NCBI RefSeq assembly: GCF_948329825.1
Contig: NZ_CAOJCM010000002.1
Coordinates: forward strand, 558,001 to 622,000
DNA length: 64,000 nt
Origin: Paenibacillus sp. JJ-100
Lineage (GTDB): Bacteria; Bacillota; Bacilli; Paenibacillales; Paenibacillaceae
Direction of reading: 5' to 3'
Shown: piece after piece, positions 10,008-19,699 of the stretch
How positions within the stretch are numbered: position 1 is the first letter of the stretch
How the letters are laid out: each line of letters begins with the position of its first letter
Made by a program: the position numbers and the translations under genes
Notes under the pieces: generated by a model
Databases searched by the model: none
What the model was told of the DNA's origin: nothing
Seen by the model: the letters and a program-made list of their open reading frames with translations, nothing else

Positions 10008-12281
10008 TTACTTCTCTGCTGGAAGTGGTGTGAACAGCAGATTTACAGGCAAGTTGCTGCCTGGTGCTGCAGAGAAAATAATGGTTACACTCTCTCCATA
10101 AGAACCTGTGCGATACAGCACACCTTGTTCATTCGGCGCACTCAAGGATTTACTGGACAACTGTACCAATTGACCGTTCACAAGTGCTGATCCATAATAT
10201 TTGCCTCCGCGAGGATTAAATGAAATAAGTGTACGCGGAGCAACATTATTCAGAGTAATTTTGTACAGTACACCAAAGTTACCTGCGTTAGAAGCATCGG
10301 TATACGCCATAGGATCTGTCCCCACAAGGTTCGGATCACTTGCATTATCTCCTAATGGGAGACGTGCTGGCTTCGTGCCTACTTCTTGATCATACGTAAT
10401 GATCCGTGTTGCATTCGGATAAGTCCCACGGTTATGAACACCGTCGCGATCCAGAACAGGCAATGAAGACAACTCGGTCATCGGATCTTTATTTTCTTCA
10501 ATCATGATAACGTTGTAGTCAAGTTCATAATCACTGAAAGCGTCCGAGTAAAGTGAGATAACCTGTGCTTCTTTCATCGGAATGTTGTTAAGTTCCGTCA
10601 GGATCAGTTTACTTTGTCCTGGCTCGATATACACTCTCTTCTGATCTGCGCCAGTTTGCATGGATTGCAACCATTTATCAATAGACAATTTACCAGCTAC
10701 CGTAGCAAATGGAGTTGGACCTGCAAAACCCATATTTTGCTGTTCAAACACAGCAGTATATGGATTGTTGTTCGTTGCAACTACGTACATCTTCACTCTT
10801 TTTCCCGTATTGTTGACATGGTGAATCATGAAACGTGTCTGTCCAATAGAAGATTCCTTGTAGACGATCCCTTCCTGGTTAACAGTTTCAGGGCTGTTAC
10901 TGCGAATCAGCAAGCTGGACTCATCTTGGTACGTAAATGGTATCTTTTCCATAGCAGGTACTTCCCCGCCATTGAACGAGAATTTCTCACCTACTGGTGT
11001 AAACAATTGATTGAAATCAGACATACTATAGAGCGTCTCACTTGTGATATTAATAACTTTCGTATACGTATTGGTCAAACCATGCTTATCTGTAACGGTA
11101 AGAGATACGGTCTTAGGACCTGGAACGAAAAATGCAAGAGCGTTATTTTCCCACTCTCTTTTCTCAATCGCATTCTCATCATCTGTACTTTGATCAATAT
11201 AGGTGATTTTTTCACCCATTTTGTACTCTTCCTTGTCCGTTACAAACATAGCTACTGGCGGAAGATTAGGACGCTCTACTTTGATCGTAAGTGAGAACGG
11301 ATCACTCCATTGACCACTTGAATCTTGAACGGCATAGGTTACGTTGTAAACCCCTGGCTCGTCAAAAGAATCCTGGCGTCCTGTCCAGCGTTCATCCACA
11401 ATGGTCAGACCGTTCGCTGCGCTATTTTTTGTAGTGTAGATCACGGGTTCCCCGGCAAAAACTTCTTTTTGAACCGTAAAGCTGGCTACCGGCTTCGAGT
11501 TTAGCTTCAACACAACCGTTTTGGAAGGCTGATTAACGGTATATGTGATTTTGAGTGCTTGTGTAATCGACGTTAATGGAATCATAAACGTATTTTTTTC
11601 TTGATATGCAGCACCTTTCATCGTTCTAGCTTCACCGTTAACGGTATACACTTTACTGTTTGTTTTAAAACGAAGCTCGTCTGTACCACTGATAATAATC
11701 GTCTCTTTGGTGGTATTGTCGTACTTCACATCATAGCCTACCCGGTCAACCAAAGCGCGAATGGCAACATATGACACACCCTTTTTCACGGCCATTGGCT
11801 GTCCAGCTGTATATGTTTTCCCGTCTTGAACCATTTTGCTGCTATTCATGTAAAGGGTGAGATCACCGCCAGATTTTGCAGTAGCGGACCCGCCATTTGT
11901 CGTTGGCTGTTCCACTTCTACAGGTGTCGGGGTTGTATCTTCACCTTCTCCTTGTTCTTCATCTGTTTCAGGAGTAACCGGCTTAGCTTCTGTTCCGGAA
12001 GGAGCAGTTGTTTCAGTTTCGGTTTCCGTCTCTATCGTACTTTCATTGTTAGCGGGTTGAGTGTTACCAGGTTGATTGGTAGCCGGCGTAGCCGTTCCTG
12101 TTTTTACTTCAGATTCATTAATCGGCTGCTCTTTTTTCAAAACCTCAACGGATTTCACTTTTGCAGTATTCACTGACGTAGTATCGCTTGATTCTGCTGT
12201 TTGTGCATTCGCAGGAATGACCGCAAAGGCCTGAAATACAGCAAAAGCGGTAAGTATAGATAATTTCTTTTTCAAATTCAT
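10008..12281 (-). CDS. Large secreted protein with stalk domain and PKD-like repeats
   Basis: 757 residues with a signal peptide (MNLKKKLSIL..., cleavage after PANAQ near residue 26). A long Thr/Glu/Pro-rich low-complexity linker covers about 30-135. A copper-amine-oxidase-N-like stalk domain covers about 140-260 (VSYVAIRALVDRVGYDV, FMIPLTSITQALKI). Two PKD/Ig-like units follow (DEPGVYNVTYAVQDSSGQWS; PGPKTVSLTVTDKHG). The C-terminal 330 residues I do not recognise; the tail (FGVLYKITLNNVAPRTLISF, YGSALVNGQL) looks like a beta-sandwich. Probably an exported cell-surface or matrix protein; no enzymatic motif seen. Single gene with its own terminator. Confidence 0.85.
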   Translation of the reverse strand: MNLKKKLSILTAFAVFQAFAVIPANAQTAESSDTTSVNTAKVKSVEVLKKEQPINESEVKTGTATPATNQPGNTQPANNESTIETETETETTAPSGTEAKPVTPETDEEQGEGEDTTPTPVEVEQPTTNGGSATAKSGGDLTLYMNSSKMVQDGKTYTAGQPMAVKKGVSYVAIRALVDRVGYDVKYDNTTKETIIISGTDELRFKTNSKVYTVNGEARTMKGAAYQEKNTFMIPLTSITQALKITYTVNQPSKTVVLKLNSKPVASFTVQKEVFAGEPVIYTTKNSAANGLTIVDERWTGRQDSFDEPGVYNVTYAVQDSSGQWSDPFSLTIKVERPNLPPVAMFVTDKEEYKMGEKITYIDQSTDDENAIEKREWENNALAFFVPGPKTVSLTVTDKHGLTNTYTKVINITSETLYSMSDFNQLFTPVGEKFSFNGGEVPAMEKIPFTYQDESSLLIRSNSPETVNQEGIVYKESSIGQTRFMIHHVNNTGKRVKMYVVATNNNPYTAVFEQQNMGFAGPTPFATVAGKLSIDKWLQSMQTGADQKRVYIEPGQSKLILTELNNIPMKEAQVISLYSDAFSDYELDYNVIMIEENKDPMTELSSLPVLDRDGVHNRGTYPNATRIITYDQEVGTKPARLPLGDNASDPNLVGTDPMAYTDASNAGNFGVLYKITLNNVAPRTLISFNPRGGKYYGSALVNGQLVQLSSKSLSAPNEQGVLYRTGSYGESVTIIFSAAPGSNLPVNLLFTPLPAEK

Positions 12282-12601
12282 TCTTTGTCTTTGGCTCCTT
12301 CTGCTCCCATTTTATTAATATCCCCTCTAAAAGTCATATGATTAGACGCTCCGAAACGGGAAAAGTTGCTAAAAAACATGAATAAGAATTGTAAACTTTT
12401 ATTACGTGTGAAAAACTATGAAAATAGTGATGTGTTAATATAAACAAGCTCTCCTACGCACATTTCTAAATGATACATTTGGTTCAAAATCCACCATCTT
12501 TTGTATCCCAGTTTGTTTAGACTAGAGTTTACTTTGAAAAAAATTAAAAATAGCCCTTACGAAACATCGTTCGTAAAGGCTGCTTATGAATAATTACTCG
12601 C
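12282..12601. other. Intergenic region upstream of the stalk/PKD gene
   Basis: This AT-rich 320-bp spacer contains the pflA terminator (12552-12582) and presumably the promoter of the secreted-protein gene. No gene or further regulatory motif was recognised. Confidence 0.5.
12552..12582 (-). terminator. Terminator of the pfl operon
   Basis: Stem AGCCTTTACGAA / TTCGTAAGGGCT (12 bp with one mismatch) and a 6-nt loop, 20 bp after the pflA stop, followed by TATTTTTAATTTTTTT on the minus strand. Confidence 0.85.
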
Positions 12602-13354
12602 TTAATCTCCTGAACAAACCAATCCTGCTGTTTCCTCTCGGCCTTGCTCAATCAGACGATATGCTCGTTCAACTTCCTCTTCGGTTGGTGAAGGTACGCC
12701 ATCCAGCGGATAAACTTTACCAAGCGCCTCCCATTTGTAGATCCCCATTTGATGATAAGGAAGAATTTCAAATTTCTCCACGCCATTTAGTGTGCCAATA
12801 AAACGACCAAGATTCAACAAATCCTCTTCCTGGTCATGGATGCCAGGCACGTATACATGTCTGATCCACATTTTTCGGCCATGATCGGATAACCATCGTG
12901 CTGTCTTTAATGTTCGTTCATTGGATTTGCCAGTCAGCTTGATATGCTTCTCGTCATCCATATGCTTCAGATCGAGCATTACAAGGTCTGTGTTATCTAA
13001 CAAGTCATGAATACGGTCTGGTTCATTGAACCCGTTGCTATCCAACGTCGTATGAAGTCCCCAGCGACGTTTTACTTCCTTAAATACTTCTGCGACAAAA
13101 TGCGCTTGCAGGGTAGGTTCACCGCCAGAAATGGTTAGTCCACCACCAGAGCTACGGTAGTAGGACAGGTACGGCTGGATTTCAGCCATTACCTCCTCCA
13201 ATGTCATTTCTTTACCACCATCCAGTGCCCACGTGTCAGGATTATGACAATACTGACATTTGAGCAGGCATCCTTGCATAAAAAGCACGAAGCGGATGCC
13301 TGGGCCGTCTACGGTCCCGAAAGTTTCGAGTGAATGTATATGTCCTTTAACCAT
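12602..13354 (-). CDS. pflA: Pyruvate formate-lyase-activating enzyme
   Basis: Radical SAM glycyl-radical-activating enzyme that installs the glycyl radical on PflB. The 250 residues have the cluster motif CxxxCxxC at Cys29, Cys33 and Cys36 (GCLLKCQYCHNPD) and the SAM-binding GGGLTISGGEP stretch near residue 90. It lies 85 bp downstream of pflB on the same strand, as in most Firmicutes, and shares its terminator and presumably its Fnr control. Confidence 0.96.
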   Translation of the reverse strand: MVKGHIHSLETFGTVDGPGIRFVLFMQGCLLKCQYCHNPDTWALDGGKEMTLEEVMAEIQPYLSYYRSSGGGLTISGGEPTLQAHFVAEVFKEVKRRWGLHTTLDSNGFNEPDRIHDLLDNTDLVMLDLKHMDDEKHIKLTGKSNERTLKTARWLSDHGRKMWIRHVYVPGIHDQEEDLLNLGRFIGTLNGVEKFEILPYHQMGIYKWEALGKVYPLDGVPSPTEEEVERAYRLIEQGREETAGLVCSGD

Positions 13355-13439
13355 GCTGCCTCTTCCTTTCTTTTCGCATCCGCTATGCGTTGATTTTATG
13401 TTGAATTCGTAACCTAGACTGGATTAATGGAAAAGTGAC

Positions 13440-15698
13440 TTACATCGAACCGTGGAAAGTACGGTTAATGACATCCAGCTGTTGCTCACGTGTCAGTTTA
13501 ATGAAGTTAACTGCGTAACCCGACACCCGTACAGTCAATTGCGGATATTGTTCCGGGTGATCCATAGCATCGATCAGTTGCTGACGATCAAATACGTTTA
13601 CGTTCAAGTGATGCGCGTTTTGACCAAAATATCCATCCATCATCGCAGTCAGATTGGATTTGCGTGTAGCATCTTCTTTACCCAATGCTTTTGGCACGAT
13701 GGAGAAGGTGTTGGAAATACCGTCAAGGCTGTGTTCATAAGGCAGTTTCGCTACAGAGCCGAGGGATGCCAGTGCTCCTTTTTTATCTCGACCATGCATT
13801 GGGTTAGCCCCTGGTGCAAAAGGTTCGCCTGCTTTACGTCCATCTGGTGTTGTTCCTGTTTTCTTACCGTACACCACATTGGAAGTAATCGTCAGTACGG
13901 ATTGAGTTGGAGTAGCGTTACGATAAGCTTTGTGTTTGCGAATCATGCCCATGAAGCTCTCAACCAGCTCTACAGCAATGCTGTCTACGCTATCGTCATT
14001 GTTCCCGTAACAAGGGAATTCACCTTCGATTTCAAAGTCAACTGCAATTCCTTGTTCATTACGGATCGGTTTAACTTTGGCATATTTGATGGCGCTAAGT
14101 GAGTCAGCTGCTACCGACAGTCCCGCAATACCGCAAGCCATCGTACGCAGAATGTCACGGTCATGGAGTGCCATTTCGATCCGTTCGTAGCTGTATTTAT
14201 CGTGCATATAGTGGATCACGTTCAGAGTATTCATGTACAGTTTAGCCAGCCATTCCATCATTGGTTTGAAGCGTTTCATGACTTCATTGTAGTCCAGTAC
14301 TTCACTTGTAATCGCAGGATACTCTGGGCCAACCTGTGCTCCCGATTTTTCGTCACGGCCACCGTTGATTGCGTACAACAACGCTTTTGCCAAGTTGGCA
14401 CGTGCTCCGAAGAACTGCATTTGTTTACCGATCTTCATCGCAGATACACAGCAGGCAATGCCGTAATCATCGCCGTAGATTGGACGCATCAGATCATCAT
14501 TTTCATACTGGATGGAGCTCGTTTCAATAGATACTTTACTGCAATAATCCTTGAAAGCTTGAGGCAATTTCGTGGACCACAGTACAGTCAGGTTCGGCTC
14601 TGGTGCAGGACCCAAGTTGTGCAGTGTATGCAGGAAGCGGAAGCTGTTTTTGGTTACCCGTGTTTCACCATTCATTGACATGCCACCGATGGACTCGGTT
14701 ACCCAAGTCGGGTCACCACTGAACAACTCATTGTAATCCGGCGTACGCAGGAATTTGACAATCCGCAGTTTCATGACAAAGTGGTCAACCAGCTCTTGAG
14801 CCTGTTCTTCTGTCAAGATACCTTCTTGCAAATCACGTTCAATGTAGATGTCCAGGAAAGAAGATACACGTCCAAGGGACATTGCAGCACCGTTTTGCTC
14901 TTTGATCGCTGCAAGGTAACCGAAGTACAGCCATTGGAACGCTTCTTTTGCAGTAGTAGCTGGCAAAGAAATATCAAAGCCATGCATTTCACCCAATTGT
15001 TTCAGCTCTTGCAGTGCACGAATCTGCTCGGACAACTCTTCGCGCAGTCGAATAACATCTTCATCAATGACATCGACTTCCAGTGCATTGAGTTCACCTT
15101 TTTTGTTTCGAATCAGGAAATCTACCCCGTATAAGGCAACCCGGCGATAGTCTCCGATGATCCGTCCGCGGCCATATGCATCAGGAAGACCTGTGATAAT
15201 CCCTGCTTTACGTGCTGCACGCATCTCGGAAGTATAAGCATCGAATACACCTTGGTTATGCGTTTTACGAATGTTTGTAAATATATCAATGACACCTTGT
15301 GGCATTTCGAAACCGTATGCTTCACAAGCATCAATCATCATACGAATACCACCGAATGGCTGAATGGAACGTTTGAATGGAGCATCTGTTTGAACACCGA
15401 CAATCTGTTCTTTCGACTGATCCAGGTAACCCGGTTGGTGAGATGTTATGGTAGAAGGTGTATTTACATCCACATCAAGAACTCCACCATTATCGCGCTC
15501 TTTTTTGGTCAGATCGGAGACGATATCCCACAATTCCTTTGTATTCTGAGTAGCGCCTGCAAGAAATGATTCGTCCCCATAGTATGGAGACAGATTGTGT
15601 ACGAGAAAATCATTCACATCTACCGTTTTAGTCCATGTTCCTTTGTTAAAATTTCTCCAGCCTGTTTGTTGTTTAACCTCTTTTTCGATCACCGACAT
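13440..15698 (-). CDS. pflB: Formate acetyltransferase (pyruvate formate-lyase)
   Basis: Glycyl-radical enzyme converting pyruvate and CoA to acetyl-CoA and formate under anaerobiosis. The 752-residue protein starting at ATG 15698 (GGAGGG in front) has the catalytic cysteine pair Cys416-Cys417 ([10 protein letters not shown]) and the glycyl radical loop RVSGYAV with Gly727 near the C-terminus. The frame is open to 15740, but the extra 14 residues lack a ribosome binding site. Two Fnr-type boxes lie upstream, at 15785-15800 and 15895-15910. Confidence 0.97.
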   Translation of the reverse strand: MSVIEKEVKQQTGWRNFNKGTWTKTVDVNDFLVHNLSPYYGDESFLAGATQNTKELWDIVSDLTKKERDNGGVLDVDVNTPSTITSHQPGYLDQSKEQIVGVQTDAPFKRSIQPFGGIRMMIDACEAYGFEMPQGVIDIFTNIRKTHNQGVFDAYTSEMRAARKAGIITGLPDAYGRGRIIGDYRRVALYGVDFLIRNKKGELNALEVDVIDEDVIRLREELSEQIRALQELKQLGEMHGFDISLPATTAKEAFQWLYFGYLAAIKEQNGAAMSLGRVSSFLDIYIERDLQEGILTEEQAQELVDHFVMKLRIVKFLRTPDYNELFSGDPTWVTESIGGMSMNGETRVTKNSFRFLHTLHNLGPAPEPNLTVLWSTKLPQAFKDYCSKVSIETSSIQYENDDLMRPIYGDDYGIACCVSAMKIGKQMQFFGARANLAKALLYAINGGRDEKSGAQVGPEYPAITSEVLDYNEVMKRFKPMMEWLAKLYMNTLNVIHYMHDKYSYERIEMALHDRDILRTMACGIAGLSVAADSLSAIKYAKVKPIRNEQGIAVDFEIEGEFPCYGNNDDSVDSIAVELVESFMGMIRKHKAYRNATPTQSVLTITSNVVYGKKTGTTPDGRKAGEPFAPGANPMHGRDKKGALASLGSVAKLPYEHSLDGISNTFSIVPKALGKEDATRKSNLTAMMDGYFGQNAHHLNVNVFDRQQLIDAMDHPEQYPQLTVRVSGYAVNFIKLTREQQLDVINRTFHGSM

Positions 15699-15784
15699 CG
15701 TAATCCCTCCGCTTATTTGGATTTCTGAACAACTTCGCATTGCTGCAATAAACGTATTTTGGAGTGTTCAGAGCCGCGATTTTT

Positions 15785-15800
15785 TGTGAATTGTTTCACA
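15785..15800 (-). promoter_or_regulatory. Fnr/CRP-type box, proximal to pflB
   Basis: TGTGAATTGTTTCACA matches the Bacillus Fnr consensus TGTGA-N6-TCACA exactly. Its centre lies about 95 bp upstream of the pflB ATG, a position suited to activation. Confidence 0.8.
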
Positions 15801-15894
15801 TAATCCGGAACACGATCTCTCTACTGGGGAACCGGAACCGCGGAATGAATGTTTTTCTTACAATTTCAGTATACGTCGTGCGGGTTTCACCATC

Positions 15895-15910
15895 TGTGAT
15901 TTTTGTCACA
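15895..15910 (-). promoter_or_regulatory. Fnr/CRP-type box, distal to pflB
   Basis: TGTGATTTTTGTCACA is a second exact TGTGA-N6-TCACA match, about 110 bp further upstream. It may serve a second pfl promoter or cooperative binding. Confidence 0.75.
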
Positions 15911-16004
15911 AAGCAGGCAATCTATGTCACTCCAGTTGGGTGTGGTCCAATTGCACGACAAGGGATTGTTCACTCTTAGCCACTCCGCGGGCAGGACAAC
16001 TCCA

Positions 16005-16097
16005 GATCGCCGTTATCCCCGGATTTTTTCCATTCACTTTTCCAAAGTGAAAATCCGTTGATAAATGCGAACGCTCCGCTTCTTCCGTCTGTCCTGC
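16005..16097. repeat. Dispersed ~90-bp repeat, copy 1
   Basis: Starts GATCGCCGTTATCCCCGG, contains an internal hairpin (ATTTTTTCCATTCACTTT / AAAGTGAAAATCC) and ends near CGAACGCTCCGCTTCTTC. The same framework with a different but still self-complementary middle recurs at 35419-35512. Compensated variation in the stem suggests a structured mobile or REP-like element. Confidence 0.7.
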
Positions 16098-16218
16098 CCG
16101 CTCCGTTATTGTGAGAACCTCTATTGTGCAAACAGCCACCTCCCCCTTCCGTTCCTACCTGATTTGGGAACCATTGCTCCGCTATGCCCGGAGCAACTAC
16201 AGGGCTTGAAGGAGGGTC

Positions 16219-16258
16219 CTGAAAAACGGAGGCTTCACCCCTCCGTTTTTCTGCCCAT
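16219..16258. repeat. Tandem hairpin repeat, unit 1
   Basis: CTGAAAAACGGAGGCTTC... with perfect stem AAAAACGGAG (16222-16231) / CTCCGTTTTT (16241-16250), followed by CTGCCCAT. It shares nearly 40 bp with the units at 16349 and 16469. Because of the A and T runs on both sides it could terminate transcription in either direction. Confidence 0.75.
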
Positions 16259-16348
16259 TTTTTTGCTGCTTACGCGGACTTCACCTTTGCTTCAGCCCCA
16301 CTAGTGCATTACTAGTGTGACCTCGTTCATGCAATACTAGATTACTAC

Positions 16349-16387
16349 TGAAAAACGGATGCTTCATCTCTCCGTTTTTCTGCCCAT
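16349..16387. repeat. Tandem hairpin repeat, unit 2
   Basis: Stem AAAAACGGA (16351-16359) / TCCGTTTTT (16371-16379), with the same GCTTCAT loop core and trailing CTGCCCATT as unit 1, which starts about 130 bp to the left. Confidence 0.75.
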
Positions 16388-16468
16388 TCTGGCTCACTGC
16401 GATGACCTAGTCTACATTGCGCCTGCGGACGTTTCACTTCAACCTCGCACAAGTCCTGGCTGTCGGTC

Positions 16469-16508
16469 CTGAAAAACGGACGCTTCGCCCCTCCGTTTTT
16501 CTGCCCAT
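16469..16508. repeat. Tandem hairpin repeat, unit 3
   Basis: Stem AAAAACGGA (16472-16480) / TCCGTTTTT (16492-16500), loop CGCTTCGCCCC, trailing CTGCCCAT. It begins about 120 bp after unit 2. The sequences between units also share weak similarity (GCGGACNTTCAC). Confidence 0.75.
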
Positions 16509-16656
16509 CTCTTTTGCGAGTTCCCCTTCCGTTCTCACCTCCTTTCCTGTTTCTCTCCTCTTTAGGCCAAGATACGGCAATTGGGGCTCCCCGATGTGGG
16601 GAACCCTAAATCCATTGCCTCAGCCTGAAGAGGTTGATAATTATTTATGCTGCCTG

Positions 16657-19269
16657 TTATTCAAACTTGCCATAGAATGCATTGCGGTAAACTTCAGCAA
16701 GTTCGGTTACCAGCGGTAGTTTTGGATTCGCTGTTGTACATTGGTCTTCGAATGCACGATCTGCCAAGTAGTCCACACGTGATTCGAAATCTTTGGCGTC
16801 AAATCCAATCTCCTGGAACGATTCCTCGATGCCCAGTTTTTTGTTCAGATCGCGAATTGCGTTAATCAAACTGTTCACGCCTTCTTCAGTTGTGCGAGCT
16901 GGCAATCCCAGAATACGCGCGATCTCAGCATACCGCTCATCTGCTACAAAGTGCGAATATTTCGGGAACGATGCAAATTTCGTCGGTTTTTTCGCATTGT
17001 AGCGAATAACGTGTGGCATCAGGATCGCATTGGTACGTCCATGCGCGGTATGATACTGACCGCCCCATTTGTGCGCCAAGCTGTGGTTAATGCCGAGGAA
17101 CGCGTTGGCAAAGGCCATACCGGCAATTGTGGAAGCATTGTGCATTTTCTCGCGTGCCAGTTTGTCACCTTGCAGTGCCGATTGCTCCAGGTATTGGAAC
17201 ACCAGTTGGATGGCTTTAATCGCCAGACCGTCTGTGTAGTCATTCGCCATAACCGATACATAAGCTTCGATCGCATGAGTCAGAACGTCCATACCTGTGT
17301 CGGCTACTGCGGTTTTTGGCAAACTGTATACGAACTCAGGGTCTACAATTGCTACGTCTGGTGTCAGTTCATAGTCAGCCAGCGGATACTTCGTATTGCC
17401 TTGCTCTTTGTCTGTAATAACCGCAAACGATGTAACTTCCGAACCTGTACCGGATGTTGTCGGAATCGCTACGAATTTTGCTTTTGTACCGAGTCTTGGA
17501 TATTTGTAGATCCGTTTGCGAATATCCATGAATTTTTGTTTCAAGTTGTTGAAGTCTGTATCCGGATATTCATAGAACAGCCACATCGCTTTCGCAGCAT
17601 CCATTGGGGACCCGCCGCCGAGTGCGATAATGCAGTCTGGCTGGAAGCGTTCCATCATCGCTGTACCCCGATCTACCGTTGTTGTTGATGGATCTGGCTC
17701 AACTTCAGAGAACACTTCAATCGCTACAGGTGTCTGACGTTGACGAAGGTAATGCTCTACTTTTTCGACATATCCAAGTTTCACCATCATCGCATCTGTA
17801 ATAATCGCTACACGAGTGATATCCGGCATTTTAGCAAGGTATTGTGTTGCCCCTTTTTCGAAGTAGACTTTGTTCGGCACTTTGAACCATTGCATATTCA
17901 CGGTACGTCGAGCCACCCTTTTCACGTTAATTAGGTTCACAGCAGTTACGTTAGAAGATGTTGAGTTACGTCCGTACGATCCACACCCCAGCGTTAGTGA
18001 TGGCATGTTCGTATTGTAGATATCCCCAATCGCACCATGGGTCGAAGGTGAGTTCACGATAATCCGGCCTGTTTGCAGACGATCTGCGAATTGATTGATC
18101 ACTTCTTCGTTGTTCGAGTGAATAACTGAGGAGTGACCCATTCCGCCAAATGCAACCACTTCTGCAGCACGCTCAATACCCTCTTTTGCCGTTTTCACTT
18201 TGTAACAAGCCAGCACTGGACTCAGTTTCTCAGCCGACAGTGGGAACTTCGTACCTACGCCTTCTATCTCGGCTACCAGAATTTTAGTGCCCGCCGGCAC
18301 TTCAATGCCGCACATTTTCGCAATGTTCACAGCGGACTGACCTACAATCGCCGGGTTAACCGCGCATTTCTCTGCATTGATTGCACCTGCTGTCAATTTT
18401 GCCGCTTCATCTTTATTTACGAAGTAACATCCGCTCGCAATCATTTTCTTTTTCACTTGGTCGAAGATTGGCTCTTCAATGATTACCGCTTGTTCGGATG
18501 CACAGATCATACCGTTATCGAAAGACTTCGACAGAATCAAATCTGTTACCGCTTGGTTGATGTCTGCACTCTTTTCAATAAAGCAAGGTACGTTACCTGG
18601 CCCTACGCCCAGTGCCGGTTTACCACAGCTGTATGCTGCACGTACCATTCCTGATCCACCTGTCGCAAGGATGAGCGCCACGTCATTATGATTCATCAGT
18701 GCGTTGGTACGATCCATGGACGGATCATCAATCCATTGAATACAATCGGCTGGAGCACCGTTTTTCACAGCAGCTTCAAGTAGAATTTTGGCTGCCTCAC
18801 GGCTGCAGTTCTGTGCAGATGGGTGGAAACCAAAGATGATTGGGTTACGCGTTTTAATCGCAATCAATGCTTTAAACATCGTTGTTGATGTCGGGTTGGT
18901 TACCGGTGTGATCCCCATGATAATACCAACCGGCTCAGCGATTTTTTGGAAGCTGTCGTACTCATTGTCTTCAATCACGCCTACTGTTTTTTCGTACTTA
19001 ATGCTGTTATAAACGTATTCTGTTGCGAATATATTTTTAATGATTTTATCTTCATATACACCGCGTCCTGTTTCTTCCACAGCCATTTTAGCAAGCATCA
19101 TATGTTTATCCAGTCCCGCAAGTGCCATCGCTTGCACAATCTTGTCAATCTGCTTCTGGTCCATGGACATGAATGCTGCATGTGCTTTGTTCGCTTTGTC
19201 GATTAACGTTTGAATATACTGACCTGCTGTCGGTTCTTTTGCTGGGGCGACTTCATTCTTTACAGCCAT
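16657..19269 (-). CDS. adhE: Bifunctional acetaldehyde-CoA/alcohol dehydrogenase
   Basis: Reduces acetyl-CoA to acetaldehyde and then ethanol, regenerating NAD+ in fermentation. The 870 residues combine an N-terminal CoA-acylating aldehyde dehydrogenase (catalytic Cys in [12 protein letters not shown], about residue 247) and a C-terminal iron alcohol dehydrogenase ([13 protein letters not shown]; metal His residues in [12 protein letters not shown] and [18 protein letters not shown]). The frame is open to 19323, but ATG 19269 ([10 protein letters not shown]) has AGGAGG at the right spacing. An Fnr box lies 80-100 bp upstream, linking it to pfl. Confidence 0.96.
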   Translation of the reverse strand: MAVKNEVAPAKEPTAGQYIQTLIDKANKAHAAFMSMDQKQIDKIVQAMALAGLDKHMMLAKMAVEETGRGVYEDKIIKNIFATEYVYNSIKYEKTVGVIEDNEYDSFQKIAEPVGIIMGITPVTNPTSTTMFKALIAIKTRNPIIFGFHPSAQNCSREAAKILLEAAVKNGAPADCIQWIDDPSMDRTNALMNHNDVALILATGGSGMVRAAYSCGKPALGVGPGNVPCFIEKSADINQAVTDLILSKSFDNGMICASEQAVIIEEPIFDQVKKKMIASGCYFVNKDEAAKLTAGAINAEKCAVNPAIVGQSAVNIAKMCGIEVPAGTKILVAEIEGVGTKFPLSAEKLSPVLACYKVKTAKEGIERAAEVVAFGGMGHSSVIHSNNEEVINQFADRLQTGRIIVNSPSTHGAIGDIYNTNMPSLTLGCGSYGRNSTSSNVTAVNLINVKRVARRTVNMQWFKVPNKVYFEKGATQYLAKMPDITRVAIITDAMMVKLGYVEKVEHYLRQRQTPVAIEVFSEVEPDPSTTTVDRGTAMMERFQPDCIIALGGGSPMDAAKAMWLFYEYPDTDFNNLKQKFMDIRKRIYKYPRLGTKAKFVAIPTTSGTGSEVTSFAVITDKEQGNTKYPLADYELTPDVAIVDPEFVYSLPKTAVADTGMDVLTHAIEAYVSVMANDYTDGLAIKAIQLVFQYLEQSALQGDKLAREKMHNASTIAGMAFANAFLGINHSLAHKWGGQYHTAHGRTNAILMPHVIRYNAKKPTKFASFPKYSHFVADERYAEIARILGLPARTTEEGVNSLINAIRDLNKKLGIEESFQEIGFDAKDFESRVDYLADRAFEDQCTTANPKLPLVTELAEVYRNAFYGKFE

Positions 19270-19350
19270 CTCCCTCATCCTCCTAAAGGTTCGTATTGGT
19301 TTGTCTCTCTTCTTTACATTCACATCGTATCACGGGGAAAAGGTACAGTA

Positions 19351-19366
19351 TGTGATTTTTTTCACA
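19351..19366 (-). promoter_or_regulatory. Fnr box upstream of adhE
   Basis: TGTGATTTTTTTCACA is an exact TGTGA-N6-TCACA site about 90 bp upstream of the adhE ATG, predicting anaerobic activation by the Fnr encoded next door. Confidence 0.8.
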
Positions 19367-19468
19367 AAATAAGACGAATTTTAAATAAGTTTTTAAGAGC
19401 TCTTTTGGCGTGACATTTCACGTTCTATTATAAATAGTACATCATTTGCCTTATTCTCCCCTTCCGAA

Positions 19469-19484
19469 AGTGAATTTAATCACA
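19469..19484 (+). promoter_or_regulatory. Fnr-like box on the fnr side
   Basis: AGTGAATTTAATCACA matches TGTGA-N6-TCACA with one change in the left half. It lies about 60-80 bp upstream of a candidate fnr -10, so autoregulation is possible. Confidence 0.5.
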
Positions 19485-19699
19485 ATGTTTGGAATTTCGT
19501 CATTTTTGCAGGCTTCCCATGCCCCTCAAACGGTGAGATTAGGTATATACTGAACTTAAAAATTGAACCACCGCAATTTGTACCGTACCTCCAAACAGAC
19601 AGGAATGCCCTGATCAGGATGGCACAATTTGCGGCGAACCTCGGGGGCTATATGTAGCTATCACTCGCCAGACCGGGGAGATGAAGGGGAGATCAACGT

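Larger units (their letters stand above)
15699..16656. other. 958-bp intergenic region between adhE and pflB with repeats and Fnr boxes
   Basis: No credible gene. From right to left it contains the adhE end region with a GGGTTCCCC/GGGGAGCCC hairpin (16584-16606), three near-identical hairpin repeats (16219-16510), one copy of a dispersed about 90-bp repeat (16005-16097), and two Fnr boxes of the pfl promoter. A further inverted repeat CACTAGT/ACTAGTG lies near 16299-16317. Confidence 0.7.
19270..19699. other. Divergent control region between adhE and fnr
   Basis: 430 bp holding an exact Fnr box (19351-19366) for adhE, a near-exact one (19469-19484) on the fnr side, a candidate -10 TATACT (19546-19551) for fnr, and a long imperfect inverted repeat in the fnr leader (CCGCAATTTGTACC 19571-19584 / GGCACAATTTGCGG 19621-19634) around the palindrome CCTGATCAGG. 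No gene. Confidence 0.6.

Noticed and set aside
10614..11294. 226-codon open frame on the + strand
   Set aside because: Antisense to the large stalk/PKD gene; the translation is Ile/Arg/Cys-rich without domain pattern and lacks a ribosome binding site.
13452..14102. 216-codon open frame on the + strand
   Set aside because: Complementary to pflB, with the codon pattern of a shadow frame and Phe/Cys/His-rich nonsense-like protein.
16219..16510. Three spaced repeats considered as a CRISPR array
   Set aside because: The units are terminator-like palindromes with spacers of about 80-90 bp and only three copies, and no cas genes are present.
16951..17688. 245-codon open frame on the + strand
   Set aside because: Complementary to the alcohol dehydrogenase part of adhE; shadow frame.
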